Assembly (NCBI GenBank): GCA_041398565.1
Contig: JAWKUN010000006.1
Span: 186,001 to 250,000, forward strand
Direction: 5' to 3'
Length of the DNA stretch: 64,000 nucleotides
DNA from: DATGPD01 sp041398565
GTDB taxonomy: Bacteria; Planctomycetota; UBA1135; UBA2386
Made by a program: the position numbers and the translations under genes. The notes beneath the pieces are model-generated. The model had not been told where the DNA came from. It did no database searches and was given only the letters and a program-made list of their open reading frames with translations. Positions 41,354 through 49,147 of this stretch are shown in pieces; the first letter of the stretch is position 1; the number at the start of each line of letters is the position of its first letter.

Positions 41354-42083
41354 TCATACGAAACGACGGCGTCGGAAAGCACTGACGTCCTCAGGCTTGA
41401 GCTGAAACCACCGCCGTTCTTGCGGCAGTGAGCGAATCGATCGTGCCAGCATTTCCTCTACGCCCGCAGGGTCATCTGTCTTGATTCGATGCACAAGCGC
41501 CGGCTTCTCGGGCAGCTGAATGCCCAGCTCGCTTCCGTCGCGTCAGGGGAGTTCGTGCGGCCGGATTTTATAGTAGCGACCAGCTTCGCATCAGATAGAC
41601 GAAGCCAAGCCTGCTGAATCAGTTGGCTCTGGCAGGAGCCTCGGCGATGTCTGGCCTGCGCTGGGCAATCGGCACGGCAGAGCGCAGCAACGTCGTCCTA
41701 GCCCGCGTGACTCGCAGAAGGCGAGCAGGCGCCCGATCAGTTGCGGTTTGCGGCCAAGGCGACCAAAAGTGTTGTGGCTGGGGAAGCTCGCATCGCAGCG
41801 GGCCCTCAGCCTGAGCTCAGCAGAGACAGGGTAGCGACCAAGCTCACGGACAAGAGTCGCAAGTGACGTGAGCAGTGCATCGTCGTCCATCCGAGGGTTG
41901 GGAGCTGGTCGGCAACCACGCCGGCTTCCCGCAAGCGTCGCTCCACTTCGTCCAGCATTTGCCGGGACGCCAGTCAGATTCTCGGATGCCCGTGGCGTCG
42001 AGGAATCGCTTCTTCCCGAGGGCCTTGCCGCAGTTCTCGGCGGCAGTCCGTCGGATCTCGTCAAGTATGTGCTTCCTGTTCAT
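41354..42083 (-). pseudogene. GIY-YIG (T5orf172/Mug113-like) protein gene with frameshifts (integron cassette)
   Basis: The start MNRKHILDEIRRTAAENCGK at 42083 and the following KKRFLDATGIRESDW and CDASFPSHNTFGRLGRKPQL match a family with an N-terminal helical region and a C-terminal GIY-YIG domain. After shifts, GFVYLMRS and GRYYKI (the GIY-YIG core) and then ELGIQLPEKPALVHRIKTDD and ERRWFQLKPEDVSAFRRRRF are read in different frames up to 41354. At least three indels are needed. The cassette starts directly at a core box and ends 3 bp from the next attC. Confidence 0.7.
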
Positions 42084-42102
42084 GCCAACGAGACCAGGCC
42101 TG

Positions 42103-42197
42103 CCCAACGATCAGGATCCTATCCGGAGGAAGCGCCGAGGGAGTCGGCTACGCGAGATGGCGACCCGCGGCTGCTTCCGGATGGGGTCAAGTTGAAC
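42103..42197 (-). repeat. attC-like end of the transposon cassette, copy 1
   Basis: R'' box GTTCAAC (minus; 42191-42197), then stems ATCCGGAAGC and GCTTCCTCCGGAT with an extra CCT bulge, and a core at 42103-42109. The R'' box pairs with the unit's own start GTTGAAC at the other end, as a circular cassette would require. It could alternatively be an IS91 terminal hairpin. Confidence 0.6.
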
Positions 42198-42472
42198 GAA
42201 GCCGCGGTCCTGCGGCTATGGGCATTCGATACACGGCCGGTATCGCGTGCAAGCGGGTTGCCCACGATGAAGTGCCATCGCGGCAGGATTGGGGTCGTTC
42301 CGGGGTGCCCAGCAACCCGGCCAGGTCACGCTGGCCAACGGTTTGCGATGTCGTGGACGACGTGTCGGCGCTGCCGATCCCCTGAGGTTGGTCCGCGGGT
42401 ACGGAGCGACGCCTCGCTCTCGCTCTCGCTCGAGCGTCCAACCCAACCACGCCGCGGTCCTTCGCTCTGGGT

Positions 42473-43627
42473 TCATGAGGTGTCCGCGGCCTCCGGCATT
42501 CTCGTGAGCGACCAAGGTTGACGAACGAGACGACCGACCTGCAAGATGACACCGATCGGCATTGCCCACCTCGCAGGGTGCGACAGCTGACTTTGCCTCC
42601 GCCGGCATCGTGGCGCCGAGTTCCAACCGGCACGCGGCGAGCTTCGTCTCCCGTTTGCGGTTGGCGAGCAAGCCGTAGTGGCGGATTCGCGGGAAGCCGC
42701 GCGGCAGGACGTGCAGGAGGAATCGCCGTAGAAACTCGACTCCGGGCAACACCATCGTCCGCGCGCGGTCGCCCCCAGCCCGATCTCGCCAGCGGAATCG
42801 CACCGTGCTCATCGATGTCGAGGATGCGCCGGTTGCCGATCGCGACGCGGTGCGTAGCGCGCCAGGTACTTCAGCACCTGCACCGGACCGCCGAAGGGGG
42901 GTTTGCTGTAGACGACCCACGACTTCCCCATCAAGTCGTCGAGGAAGCGGGCAAAGGCGGCTCGCTCACCGAGCCGTTGCAGTTCGCCCTGGAACTGCAG
43001 TTCGCCGCGCTCGAACGCCGCGCGCAGCTGCGCGACGAACTTGCCGCGGAACATCGTGCCGAGTGCCCGCACCGGCAGGAAGAAGCCGGAACGGCAAGCG
43101 ACCCAACGACCGGCGGCATCGAGACCGCCGCCGGGCACGACGCAGTGCACGTGCGGATGGTGACGCAGGTCCTGGCTCCAGGTGCGCAGGACAGAGACGA
43201 AGCCGATCTCGGCGCCGAGGTGGCGCGGATCCGCAGCGATCGTGCGCAGCGTCGCCGCCGACGTCGCCAACAAGATGCCGTACACCACGCGCTTGTTCTG
43301 TAGCGCGACCGCCGCCAGCTCTTCCGGCATCGTGAACACCACATGGAAGTACTCGACGGGCAACAGGTCCTTGGCTCGGTCTTCCAGCCACCGTGCCTGC
43401 CGCGACCCCTGGCACTTCGGACAGTGCCGGTTGCGGCAGCTGTTGTAGGCGATGCGGCGGTAGTCGCAGGAGTCGCACGCCTCGACGTGACCGCCGAGCT
43501 GTGCGGTTCGGCAGGCAGCCAGGTCCCGCAGGACGCGCCGTTACGCCGGCGTGACCGGCCTGGCGGCGAGCAGGGCCTCGCCGAAGAGTCGGATCACGTC
43601 GGCCACTTCGTGGGTGGCCCTGGACAT
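42473..43627 (-). pseudogene. IS91-family HUH transposase, copy 1, frameshifted
   Basis: It matches the intact gene at 45525-46685. Several short indels relative to that copy break the frame; one falls right after KYLARY, next to the catalytic tyrosine pair, and another in the following segment. The zinc-binding and HPHVH segments are still recognisable. The element would need the other copy for transposition. Confidence 0.8.
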
Positions 43628-43635
43628 GGGCCACG

Positions 43636-44471
43636 TCAGGTAGGATCGCCAGGAGGTCGACCGCCTTGTTTGCCGCATCCAGCAGCCGCCCGGTCACGTG
43701 CACGTAGATGGCCGGTCGACAGGCTCGAGTGCCCGAGAAGCTTCTGGATCGTGCGCGGTCGACGCCGAGTTCGAGCAGGTGTGTCGCGTAGCTGTGCCGG
43801 AGCGTGTGCACGCTCGCCGGCTTGTCGATCCTCGCGCGCAGCCGTGCCATCTCGCATGCCTTCTGCGCGCTCGACTCGCACAGACAACGGCCCGCGGCTT
43901 GGCCGGGGAACAGGTAGGCCTGGGGGCGCTCAGCTCGCCAGTAGTCGCGCAACAACTCCCGCAAGGCCTTCGACATCGGCACCATGCGCGGCTTGCCGCC
44001 CTTGCCGTGCCGGATGTGAACCAGCATGCGCGCGCCGTCGATGTCACTCACTCGCAGGTGCGTCGCCTCGTTCAATCGGGCGCCCGTCGCGTAGATCAAG
44101 CTCAGCAGCGCTCGATGCTTGGTGTTCCTCACCTCACCCAGCAGCCGCCGCACTTCGTCGACGCTGAGCACCAGCGGCAGCGGCTTCTTCCGCTTCGCGA
44201 ACGGAATGTGCTCCACGGCGAAGTCGCGCGGCAACGTCACGCGGTAGAAGAACCGCAGCGCACAGACCGCCTGGTTGAACAGGCTCCACGACACCCTCTG
44301 GTCGATCAGCCCGAGCTGGAAGGCCCGCACCTCCTCCGGCCCCAGCAGGCCCGGCGGCTTGTCGAACTGGCTCGCGAACCGCGACACCATCGACACGTAG
44401 GTCCGAATCGTCCGCGGAGAGTAGTTGCGGATGCGCAGGTCCTCGGCCATCCGCTCACGCAGCAGCGCCAT
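43636..44471 (-). pseudogene. Transposon-associated tyrosine recombinase, copy 1, frameshifted
   Basis: It matches the gene at 46693-47529. The N-terminal part is intact and keeps AVEHIPFAKRKKPLPLV, which looks more native than the same place in copy 2. Near the 3' end two indels destroy the frame just before the GHSSLS segment and the catalytic tyrosine. Confidence 0.8.
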
Positions 44472-44629
44472 CGTCGTCCTCGTCGTCAGGGTCTTCCCTC
44501 CCGTGCCGCTGACGAGGAGCGTCCCGTGGAGGAACGCCAGGTCCAAGCGATTCGGGCCTCAGGGCCGTGTTGAGGACGAGGTCTCAACCGGCACGAGCGG
44601 CCGGGAGCGGGCTACCGCGCAGCGGTTTC

Positions 44630-44692
44630 GTTCAACGGATCGGCCGCTCAGCTGCGGCGCGAAGCGCCGTCAGCTGCTGCGGCCTGTTGGAC
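44630..44692 (-). repeat. attC site at the transposon-cassette junction
   Basis: Box GTTGGAC (44686-44692) pairs with the start TTGGAC of its own cassette at 45160. The interior GGATCGGCCGCTCAGCTGCGG is typical of the array. The outer box on the other side is GTTCAAC (44630-44636), supplied by the first bases of transposon copy 1. Confidence 0.85.
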
Positions 44693-44698
44693 AGCATG

Positions 44699-45148
44699 TC
44701 ATCCTGCGCACTCGTAGTCGAGACCCGGGCTCTCATCGAGCCTGGTCTCAAGGTGCTGGAAGACGCGAGTCGAACGAACGAACTGCGTGAACTGGTCAAG
44801 TTCGCTGACCGAATGACACCAACTGTCGCCCTTGCCGAGCGAGCGGAGATCGTCGGTCGGCTCGAGCCTGAACGTGAGGTGGAGCTGCCAGATGTCTTCG
44901 TCCTCGCCGCTTCGACACAACTGGCGTGTGATGTCGAACTCGAACTTCGGGCCATCACCCCAGTCGTAGGTGCCCCATTGAAACAGGAGCATGTCGCCGG
45001 AGGACTCCATGTCGCAGTCCTCCGCGCGGACATCGCGATAGAACGACACCATCGCCTCAACTGCTGAGCCGGGAGTCATCGAGGCGACCGCTGTGCCTCG
45101 CGCACCCACGAAGCTGACGAACTCGTGCTTTGCGTCGTGTGAGTTCAC
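44699..45148 (-). CDS. Hypothetical integron cassette protein between the two transposon copies
   Basis: 149 aa from a GTG at 45148 (a TTG inside the attC core at 45163 is an alternative). The protein is acidic and probably cytoplasmic (SAVEAMVSFYRDVRAEDCDM, GDMLLFQWGTYDWGDGPKFE, DEDIWQLHLTFRLEPTDDL, ELDQFTQFVRSTRVFQHLE). The pattern looks like a complete small alpha/beta protein of unknown function. Its frame is intact, unlike the cassettes on the far side of transposon copy 1. Confidence 0.7.
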   Translation of the reverse strand: MNSHDAKHEFVSFVGARGTAVASMTPGSAVEAMVSFYRDVRAEDCDMESSGDMLLFQWGTYDWGDGPKFEFDITRQLCRSGEDEDIWQLHLTFRLEPTDDLRSLGKGDSWCHSVSELDQFTQFVRSTRVFQHLETRLDESPGLDYECAG

Positions 45149-45158
45149 GCGGCGTCTG

Positions 45159-45255
45159 TCCAACGATCAGGATCCTATCCGGAGGAAGCCGCGCCGAGGA
45201 GTCGGCTACGCGAGATGGCGACCCGCGGCTGCTTCCGGATGGGGTCAAGTTGAAC
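45159..45255 (-). repeat. attC-like end of the transposon cassette, copy 2
   Basis: R'' box GTTCAAC (minus; 45249-45255) is complementary to the unit's own 5' bases. Stems ATCCGGA/TCCGGAT and GCCGCG/CGCGGC are separated by a short internal loop, the layout expected for attC. Confidence 0.6.
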
Positions 45256-45524
45256 GAAGCCGCGGTCCTGCGGCTATGGGCATTCGATACACGGCCGGTA
45301 TCGCGTGCAAGCGGGTTGCCCACGATGAAGTGCCATCGCGGCAGGATTGGGGTCGTTCCGGGGTGCCCAGCAACCCGGCCAGGTCACGCTGGCCAACGGT
45401 TTGCGATGTCGTGGACGACGTGTCGGCGCTGCCGATCCCCTGAGGTTGGTCCGTGGGTAGGGAGCGACGCCTCGCTCTCGCCCGAGCGTCCAACCCAACC
45501 ACGCTGCGGTGCTTCGCTCTGGGT

Positions 45525-46685
45525 TCATGAGGTGTCCGCGGCCTCCGGCATTCTCGTGAGCGACCAAGGTTGACGAACGAGACGACCGGACCTGCAGGAC
45601 GGACACCGATCGGCATTGCCCACCTCGCAGGGTGCGACAGTTGACTTTGCCTCCGCCGGCATCGTGGCGCCGAGTTCCAACCGGCACGCGGCGAGCTTCG
45701 TCTCCCGTTTGCGGTTGGCGAGCAAGCCGTAGTGGCGGATTCGCGGGAAGCCGCGCGGCAGGACGTGCAGGAGGAATCGCCGTAGAAACTCGACTCCGGG
45801 CAACACCATCGTCCGCGCGCGGTCGCCCCCAGCCCGATCTCGCCAGCGGAATCGCACCCCGTGCTCATCGATGTCGAGGATGCGCCGGTTGCCGATCGCG
45901 ACGCGGTGCGTGTAGCGCGCCAGGTACTTCAGCACCTGCACCGGACCGCCGAAGGGGGGTTTGCTGTAGACGACCCACGACTTCCCCATCAAGTCGTCGA
46001 GGAAGCGGGCAAAGGCGGCTCGCTCACCGAGCCGTTGCAGTTCGCCCTGGAACTGCAGTTCGCCGCGCTCGAACGCCGCGCGCAGCTGCGCGACGAACTT
46101 GCCGCGGAACATCGTGCCGAGTGCCCGCACCGGCAGGAAGAAGCCGGAACGGCAAGCGACCCAACGACCGGCGGCATCGAGACCGCCGCCGGGCACGACG
46201 CAGTGCACGTGCGGATGGTGACGCAGGTCCTGGCTCCAGGTGTGCAGGACCGAGACGAAGCCGATCTCGGCGCCGAGGTGGCGCGGATCCGCAGCGATCG
46301 TGCGCAGCGTCGCCGCCGACGTCGCCAACAAGATGCCGTACACCACGCGCTTGTTCTGTAGCGCGACCGCCGCCAGCTCTTCCGGCATCGTGAACACCAC
46401 ATGGAAGTACTCGACGGGCAACAGGTCCTTGGCTCGGTCTTCCAGCCACCGTGCCTGCCGCGACCCCTGGCACTTCGGACAGTGCCGGTTGCGGCAGCTG
46501 TTGTAGGCGATGCGGCGGTAGTCGCAGGAGTCGCACGCCTCGACGTGACCGCCGAGCTGTGCGGTTCGGCAGGCAGCCAGGTCCCGCAGGACGCGCCGCC
46601 GCGCCGGCGTGACCGGCCCGGCGGCGAGCAGGGCCTCGCCGAAGAGTCGGATCACGTCGGCCACTTCGTGGGTGGCCCTGGACAT
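45525..46685 (-). CDS. tnpA: IS91-family HUH (Y2) transposase
   Basis: 386 aa from the ATG at 46685, which follows the recombinase stop by a few bases. An N-terminal zinc-ribbon (CDSCDYRRIAYNSCRNRHCPKC) precedes the Y2 transposase core: HUH motif in LRHHPHVHCVVPGG and the paired tyrosines in KYLARYTHR (YxxxY), both hallmarks of IS91. It would nick and rejoin single-stranded ends during rolling-circle transposition. A second cysteine cluster near the C-terminus (DRCPSCRSG) suggests another zinc finger. Confidence 0.92.
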   Translation of the reverse strand: MSRATHEVADVIRLFGEALLAAGPVTPARRRVLRDLAACRTAQLGGHVEACDSCDYRRIAYNSCRNRHCPKCQGSRQARWLEDRAKDLLPVEYFHVVFTMPEELAAVALQNKRVVYGILLATSAATLRTIAADPRHLGAEIGFVSVLHTWSQDLRHHPHVHCVVPGGGLDAAGRWVACRSGFFLPVRALGTMFRGKFVAQLRAAFERGELQFQGELQRLGERAAFARFLDDLMGKSWVVYSKPPFGGPVQVLKYLARYTHRVAIGNRRILDIDEHGVRFRWRDRAGGDRARTMVLPGVEFLRRFLLHVLPRGFPRIRHYGLLANRKRETKLAACRLELGATMPAEAKSTVAPCEVGNADRCPSCRSGRLVRQPWSLTRMPEAADTS

Positions 46686-46692
46686 GGCCACG

Positions 46693-47529
46693 TCAGGTAG
46701 GGATCGCCAGGAGGTCGACCGCCTTGTTTGCCGCATCCAGCAGCCGCCCGGTCACGTGCACGTAGATGGCCGTGGTCGACAGGCTCGAGTGCCCGAGAAG
46801 CTTCTGGATCGTGCGCAGGTCGACGCCGAGTTCGAGCAGGTGTGTCGCGTAGCTGTGCCGGAGCGTGTGCACGCTCGCCGGCTTGTCGATCCTCGCGCGC
46901 AGCCGTGCCATCTCGCATGCCTTCTGCGCGCTCGACTCGCACAGACAACGGCCCGCGGCTTGGCCGGGGAACAGGTAGGCCTGGGGGCGCTCAGCTCGCC
47001 AGTAGTCGCGCAACAACTCCCGCAAGGCCTTCGACATCGGCACCATGCGCGGCTTGCCGCCCTTGCCGTGCCGGATGTGAACCAGCATGCGCGCGCCGTC
47101 GATGTCACTCACTCGCAGGTGCGTCGCCTCGTTCAATCGGGCGCCCGTCGCGTAGATCAAGCTCAGCAGCGCTCGATGCTTGGTGTTCCTCACCTCACCC
47201 AGCAGCCGCCGCACTTCGTCGACGCTGAGCACCAGCGGCAGCGGCTTCTTCGCTTCGCGAACGGAATGCTCCACGGCGAAGTCGCGCGGCAGCGTCACGC
47301 GGTAGAAGAACTGCAGCGCACAGACCGCCTGGTTGAACAGGCTCCACGACACCCTCTGGTCGATCAGCCCGAGCTGGAAGGCCCGCACCTCCTCCGGCCC
47401 CAGCAGGCCCGGCGGCTTGTCGAACTGGCTCGCGAACCGCGACACCATCGACACGTAGGTCCGAATCGTCCGCGGAGAGTAGTTGCGGATGCGCAGGTCC
47501 TCGGCCATCCGCTCACGCAGCAGCGCCAT
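46693..47529 (-). CDS. Transposon-associated tyrosine recombinase
   Basis: 278 aa from the ATG at 47529 (AGGA upstream); the frame stays open to a TTG at 47604. SAM-like N-terminal domain MAEDLRIRNYSPRTIRTYV, then the catalytic domain: arginine in GARLNEATHLRVSD, HTLRHSYATHLLE, LLGHSSLSTTAIYVHV with the nucleophilic tyrosine. It lacks the insert of integron integrases. Around residue 110 the sequence AVEHSVREAKKPLP differs from copy 1 by two nearby compensating indels. It lies just upstream of the transposase gene in the same unit. Confidence 0.88.
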   Translation of the reverse strand: MALLRERMAEDLRIRNYSPRTIRTYVSMVSRFASQFDKPPGLLGPEEVRAFQLGLIDQRVSWSLFNQAVCALQFFYRVTLPRDFAVEHSVREAKKPLPLVLSVDEVRRLLGEVRNTKHRALLSLIYATGARLNEATHLRVSDIDGARMLVHIRHGKGGKPRMVPMSKALRELLRDYWRAERPQAYLFPGQAAGRCLCESSAQKACEMARLRARIDKPASVHTLRHSYATHLLELGVDLRTIQKLLGHSSLSTTAIYVHVTGRLLDAANKAVDLLAIPT

Positions 47530-47827
47530 CGTCGTCCTCGTCGTCAGGGTCTTCCCTCCCGTGCCGCTGACGAGGAGCGTCCCGTGGAGGAACGCCAGGT
47601 CCAAGCGATTCGGGCCTCAGGGCCGTGTTGAGGACGAGGTCTCAACCGGCACGAGCGTGCCGGGAGCGGGCTACCGCGCAGCGGTTTCGTTCAACTTCAA
47701 TTAGACTGTTCTTTCAAACTCCGCGAACCAAGCGATCGCGGTCCGCCTAACACGTCGGGCTCGAACCGACGCACCCGCCGGCATCCTACTACCCGGCCTC
47801 GCATCGGCGAGCGCGGTTGCGCAACAA

Positions 47828-47873
47828 GCCAGCGTTCAGCGGTGGAGCCTGGGTCCATCCGCGGCAACGCTGG
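47828..47873. repeat. Dispersed hairpin repeat (copy 2), beside the integron integrase
   Basis: A 46-bp near-perfect palindrome (GCCAGCGTTCAGCGGTGGA ... TCCATCCGCGGCAACGCTGG) related to 28411-28457. The following GTGCGATG is also shared with the other copy. Confidence 0.65.
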
Positions 47874-47889
47874 TGCGATGGGCCGGTCT

Positions 47890-47896
47890 GCCTAAC
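47890..47896 (-). promoter_or_regulatory. Candidate attI core (GTTAGGC)
   Basis: A GTTAGGC core on the minus strand lies 34 bp beyond the integrase stop, at the cassette side. Placement next to the 3' end of intI fits integrons whose integrase is read in the cassette direction. A single core without paired boxes fits attI rather than attC. Confidence 0.5.
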
Positions 47897-47930
47897 GCCG
47901 GCCAGATCAGGGGCGGACCGCGGGGGCGAA

Positions 47931-49049
47931 TCACCCATTCGGTGACCCATCCTCTCCCAGGAGCCGGTCTACGGGGGAGCGGACGCCGGCGGGGCCTCGG
48001 TTCAGGACGTGGGTGTAGATCATGGTCGTCGCCAAGTCCCTGTGGCCGAGCAGCTCTTGCACGGTGCGGATGTCGCTGCCGTCTTCGAGCAGGTGGGTGG
48101 CGAAGGAGTGGCGAAAGGTGTGGCAGGTGGCGCGCTTGGCGATGCCGGCGGCGAGAACGGCGCGGCGGACGGCGTTCTGCAGCACGGTTTCGTGCAGGTG
48201 GTGGCGGCGGCGCTGGCGAGTGGCGGGCTCGAGGTAGGTTCGCGTGGCGGGGAACACCCACTGCCAGGCCCACTCGCGGCCGGCATTGGGCAACTTGACG
48301 GGCAAGGCGCCCGGCAGCTCGACCCAACCGGCGCCAGCGGCAAGGTCGCGTAGGTGCTGGGTGCGCATGCGCTCGAGGTGCGCGGCGAGTTGGGTCTTGG
48401 CAGCTTGCGGCAACATGGTCTGCCGGTCCTTGTCGCCTTTGCCGCGGCGCACGGTGATCTGATTGCGGCCGAAGTCGACGTCCTTGACGCGTAGGCGGCA
48501 ACATTCGAGCAGGCGCAGGCCGCAGCCGTAGAGAAGCATCGCCATCAAGCGCGGCGTGGCGTGCATGTGCGACAGCACGGTGCGCACTTCGTCTCGGCTC
48601 AAGACAGTCGGCAGGCGGGCCGGAGCCCTGGCGCGCACGAGGCCGTCGAGCCACGGCAGCTCGATGCCGAGCACGGCGCGGTAGAGGAAGAGGATCGCCG
48701 CGAGCGCCTGGTTCTGGGTGGCGGCGGCAACCTCTCGGCCCGATGCCAGGGAGTTCAGGAACGCGGTCACGTGCTCGGCACCGAGCGCTGCCGGATCGCG
48801 ACGGCCGTGGAACTCGTGGTAGCGGCGCATCCACCCGAGGTAGGCCTCCTCGGTGCGCGGGCTCATGGCGCGACGCCGCATCGCGGTGCGGGCGCGGTCC
48901 GAGAGGCGCGGCACCGAAGTGCGAACGTGGTCGTCCTCGCGACCTTCGCCCACGGCCGTCGCGTCTGCGCGCACGCGCACTCCCAGCGATGGCGTCCACG
49001 CGCACGCGAGCTCGAGCGTGTGCATTCGACTGCGTCTCTTTCCACTCAC
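47931..49049 (-). CDS. intI: Integron integrase
   Basis: 372 aa from a GTG at 49049, with AGGAGGA 7 bp upstream. Tyrosine-recombinase residues: R179 (GCGLRLLE), H310-x-x-R313 (CHTFRHSFATHLLE), H336 (LLGHRDLATTMIY) and nucleophile Y345. Residues of about 243-275 (LPGALPVKLPNAGREWAWQ, WVFPATRTY) are the IntI-specific extra helix region that recognises folded single-stranded attC. The C-terminus RGPAGVRSPVDRL is also typical of IntI. Its 3' end faces the cassettes, so it is read in the same direction as they are, the inverted arrangement described for Treponema and some planctomycetes. Confidence 0.95.
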   Translation of the reverse strand: MSGKRRSRMHTLELACAWTPSLGVRVRADATAVGEGREDDHVRTSVPRLSDRARTAMRRRAMSPRTEEAYLGWMRRYHEFHGRRDPAALGAEHVTAFLNSLASGREVAAATQNQALAAILFLYRAVLGIELPWLDGLVRARAPARLPTVLSRDEVRTVLSHMHATPRLMAMLLYGCGLRLLECCRLRVKDVDFGRNQITVRRGKGDKDRQTMLPQAAKTQLAAHLERMRTQHLRDLAAGAGWVELPGALPVKLPNAGREWAWQWVFPATRTYLEPATRQRRRHHLHETVLQNAVRRAVLAAGIAKRATCHTFRHSFATHLLEDGSDIRTVQELLGHRDLATTMIYTHVLNRGPAGVRSPVDRLLGEDGSPNG

Positions 49050-49092
49050 CGTCGTTCCTCCTGGCCAGGAGGCTGCTTCACTGCTGCCGACC

Positions 49093-49098
49093 TGTCAA
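49093..49098 (-). promoter_or_regulatory. Candidate -35 box of intI
   Basis: TTGACA on the minus strand lies about 44 bp before the integrase start. No good -10 hexamer follows at 17 bp, and I see no clear LexA box, so the promoter is tentative. Confidence 0.3.
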
Positions 49099-49147
49099 CC
49101 TGGTCGGGCCACGCCGGCCGCTCGCCGAGTCGCAGACCGTCCCTGCG

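Larger units (their letters stand above)
42104..44636 (-). mobile_element. IS91-family/tyrosine-recombinase unit packaged as a cassette, copy 1
   Basis: 2,533 bp, closely similar over its whole length to 45160-47695. On the minus strand it starts (G)TTGAACGAAACC, a GTTRRRY core, directly at the attC of the adjacent cassette, and ends ATCCTGATCG before TTGGGC of the next cassette. Its last 95 bp look like an attC whose R'' box (GTTCAAC) is complementary to its own first bases (GTTGAAC). It carries a recombinase gene and an HUH transposase gene, both with frameshifts in this copy. Confidence 0.85.
45160..47695 (-). mobile_element. IS91-family/tyrosine-recombinase unit packaged as a cassette, copy 2
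   Basis: 2,536 bp in the same orientation as copy 1, separated from it by one 523-bp cassette. Starts TTGAACGAAACC on the minus strand after GTTGAAG-like flanking sequence and ends at a GTTGGAC core. It encodes a tyrosine recombinase followed by an IS91-type transposase with an intact frame. A subset of IS91-family elements is known to carry such a recombinase gene. Confidence 0.85.
47696..47930. other. attI-proximal region of the integron
   Basis: 235 bp between the integrase stop and the first transposon cassette. On the minus strand there are two GTTAGGC cores, at 47890-47896 (34 bp after intI) and 47745-47751. The first is the best candidate for the attI recombination point. The stretch between them holds the hairpin repeat at 47828-47873 and a tRNA-T-arm-like stem-loop at 47752-47771, but no gene. 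Confidence 0.55.

Noticed and set aside
32000..41400. A CRISPR array, suggested by regularly recurring GCCGCTCAGCGGCG-like sequences.
   Set aside because: The repeats are 60-120 bp, folded, variable, and separated by genes of 250-750 bp; core boxes identify them as attC sites. No cas gene is present.
47740..47830. A tRNA gene on the minus strand beside the integron.
   Set aside because: Only a T arm is canonical; the 7-bp acceptor stem has no 5' partner and the next stem has an 11-nt loop.
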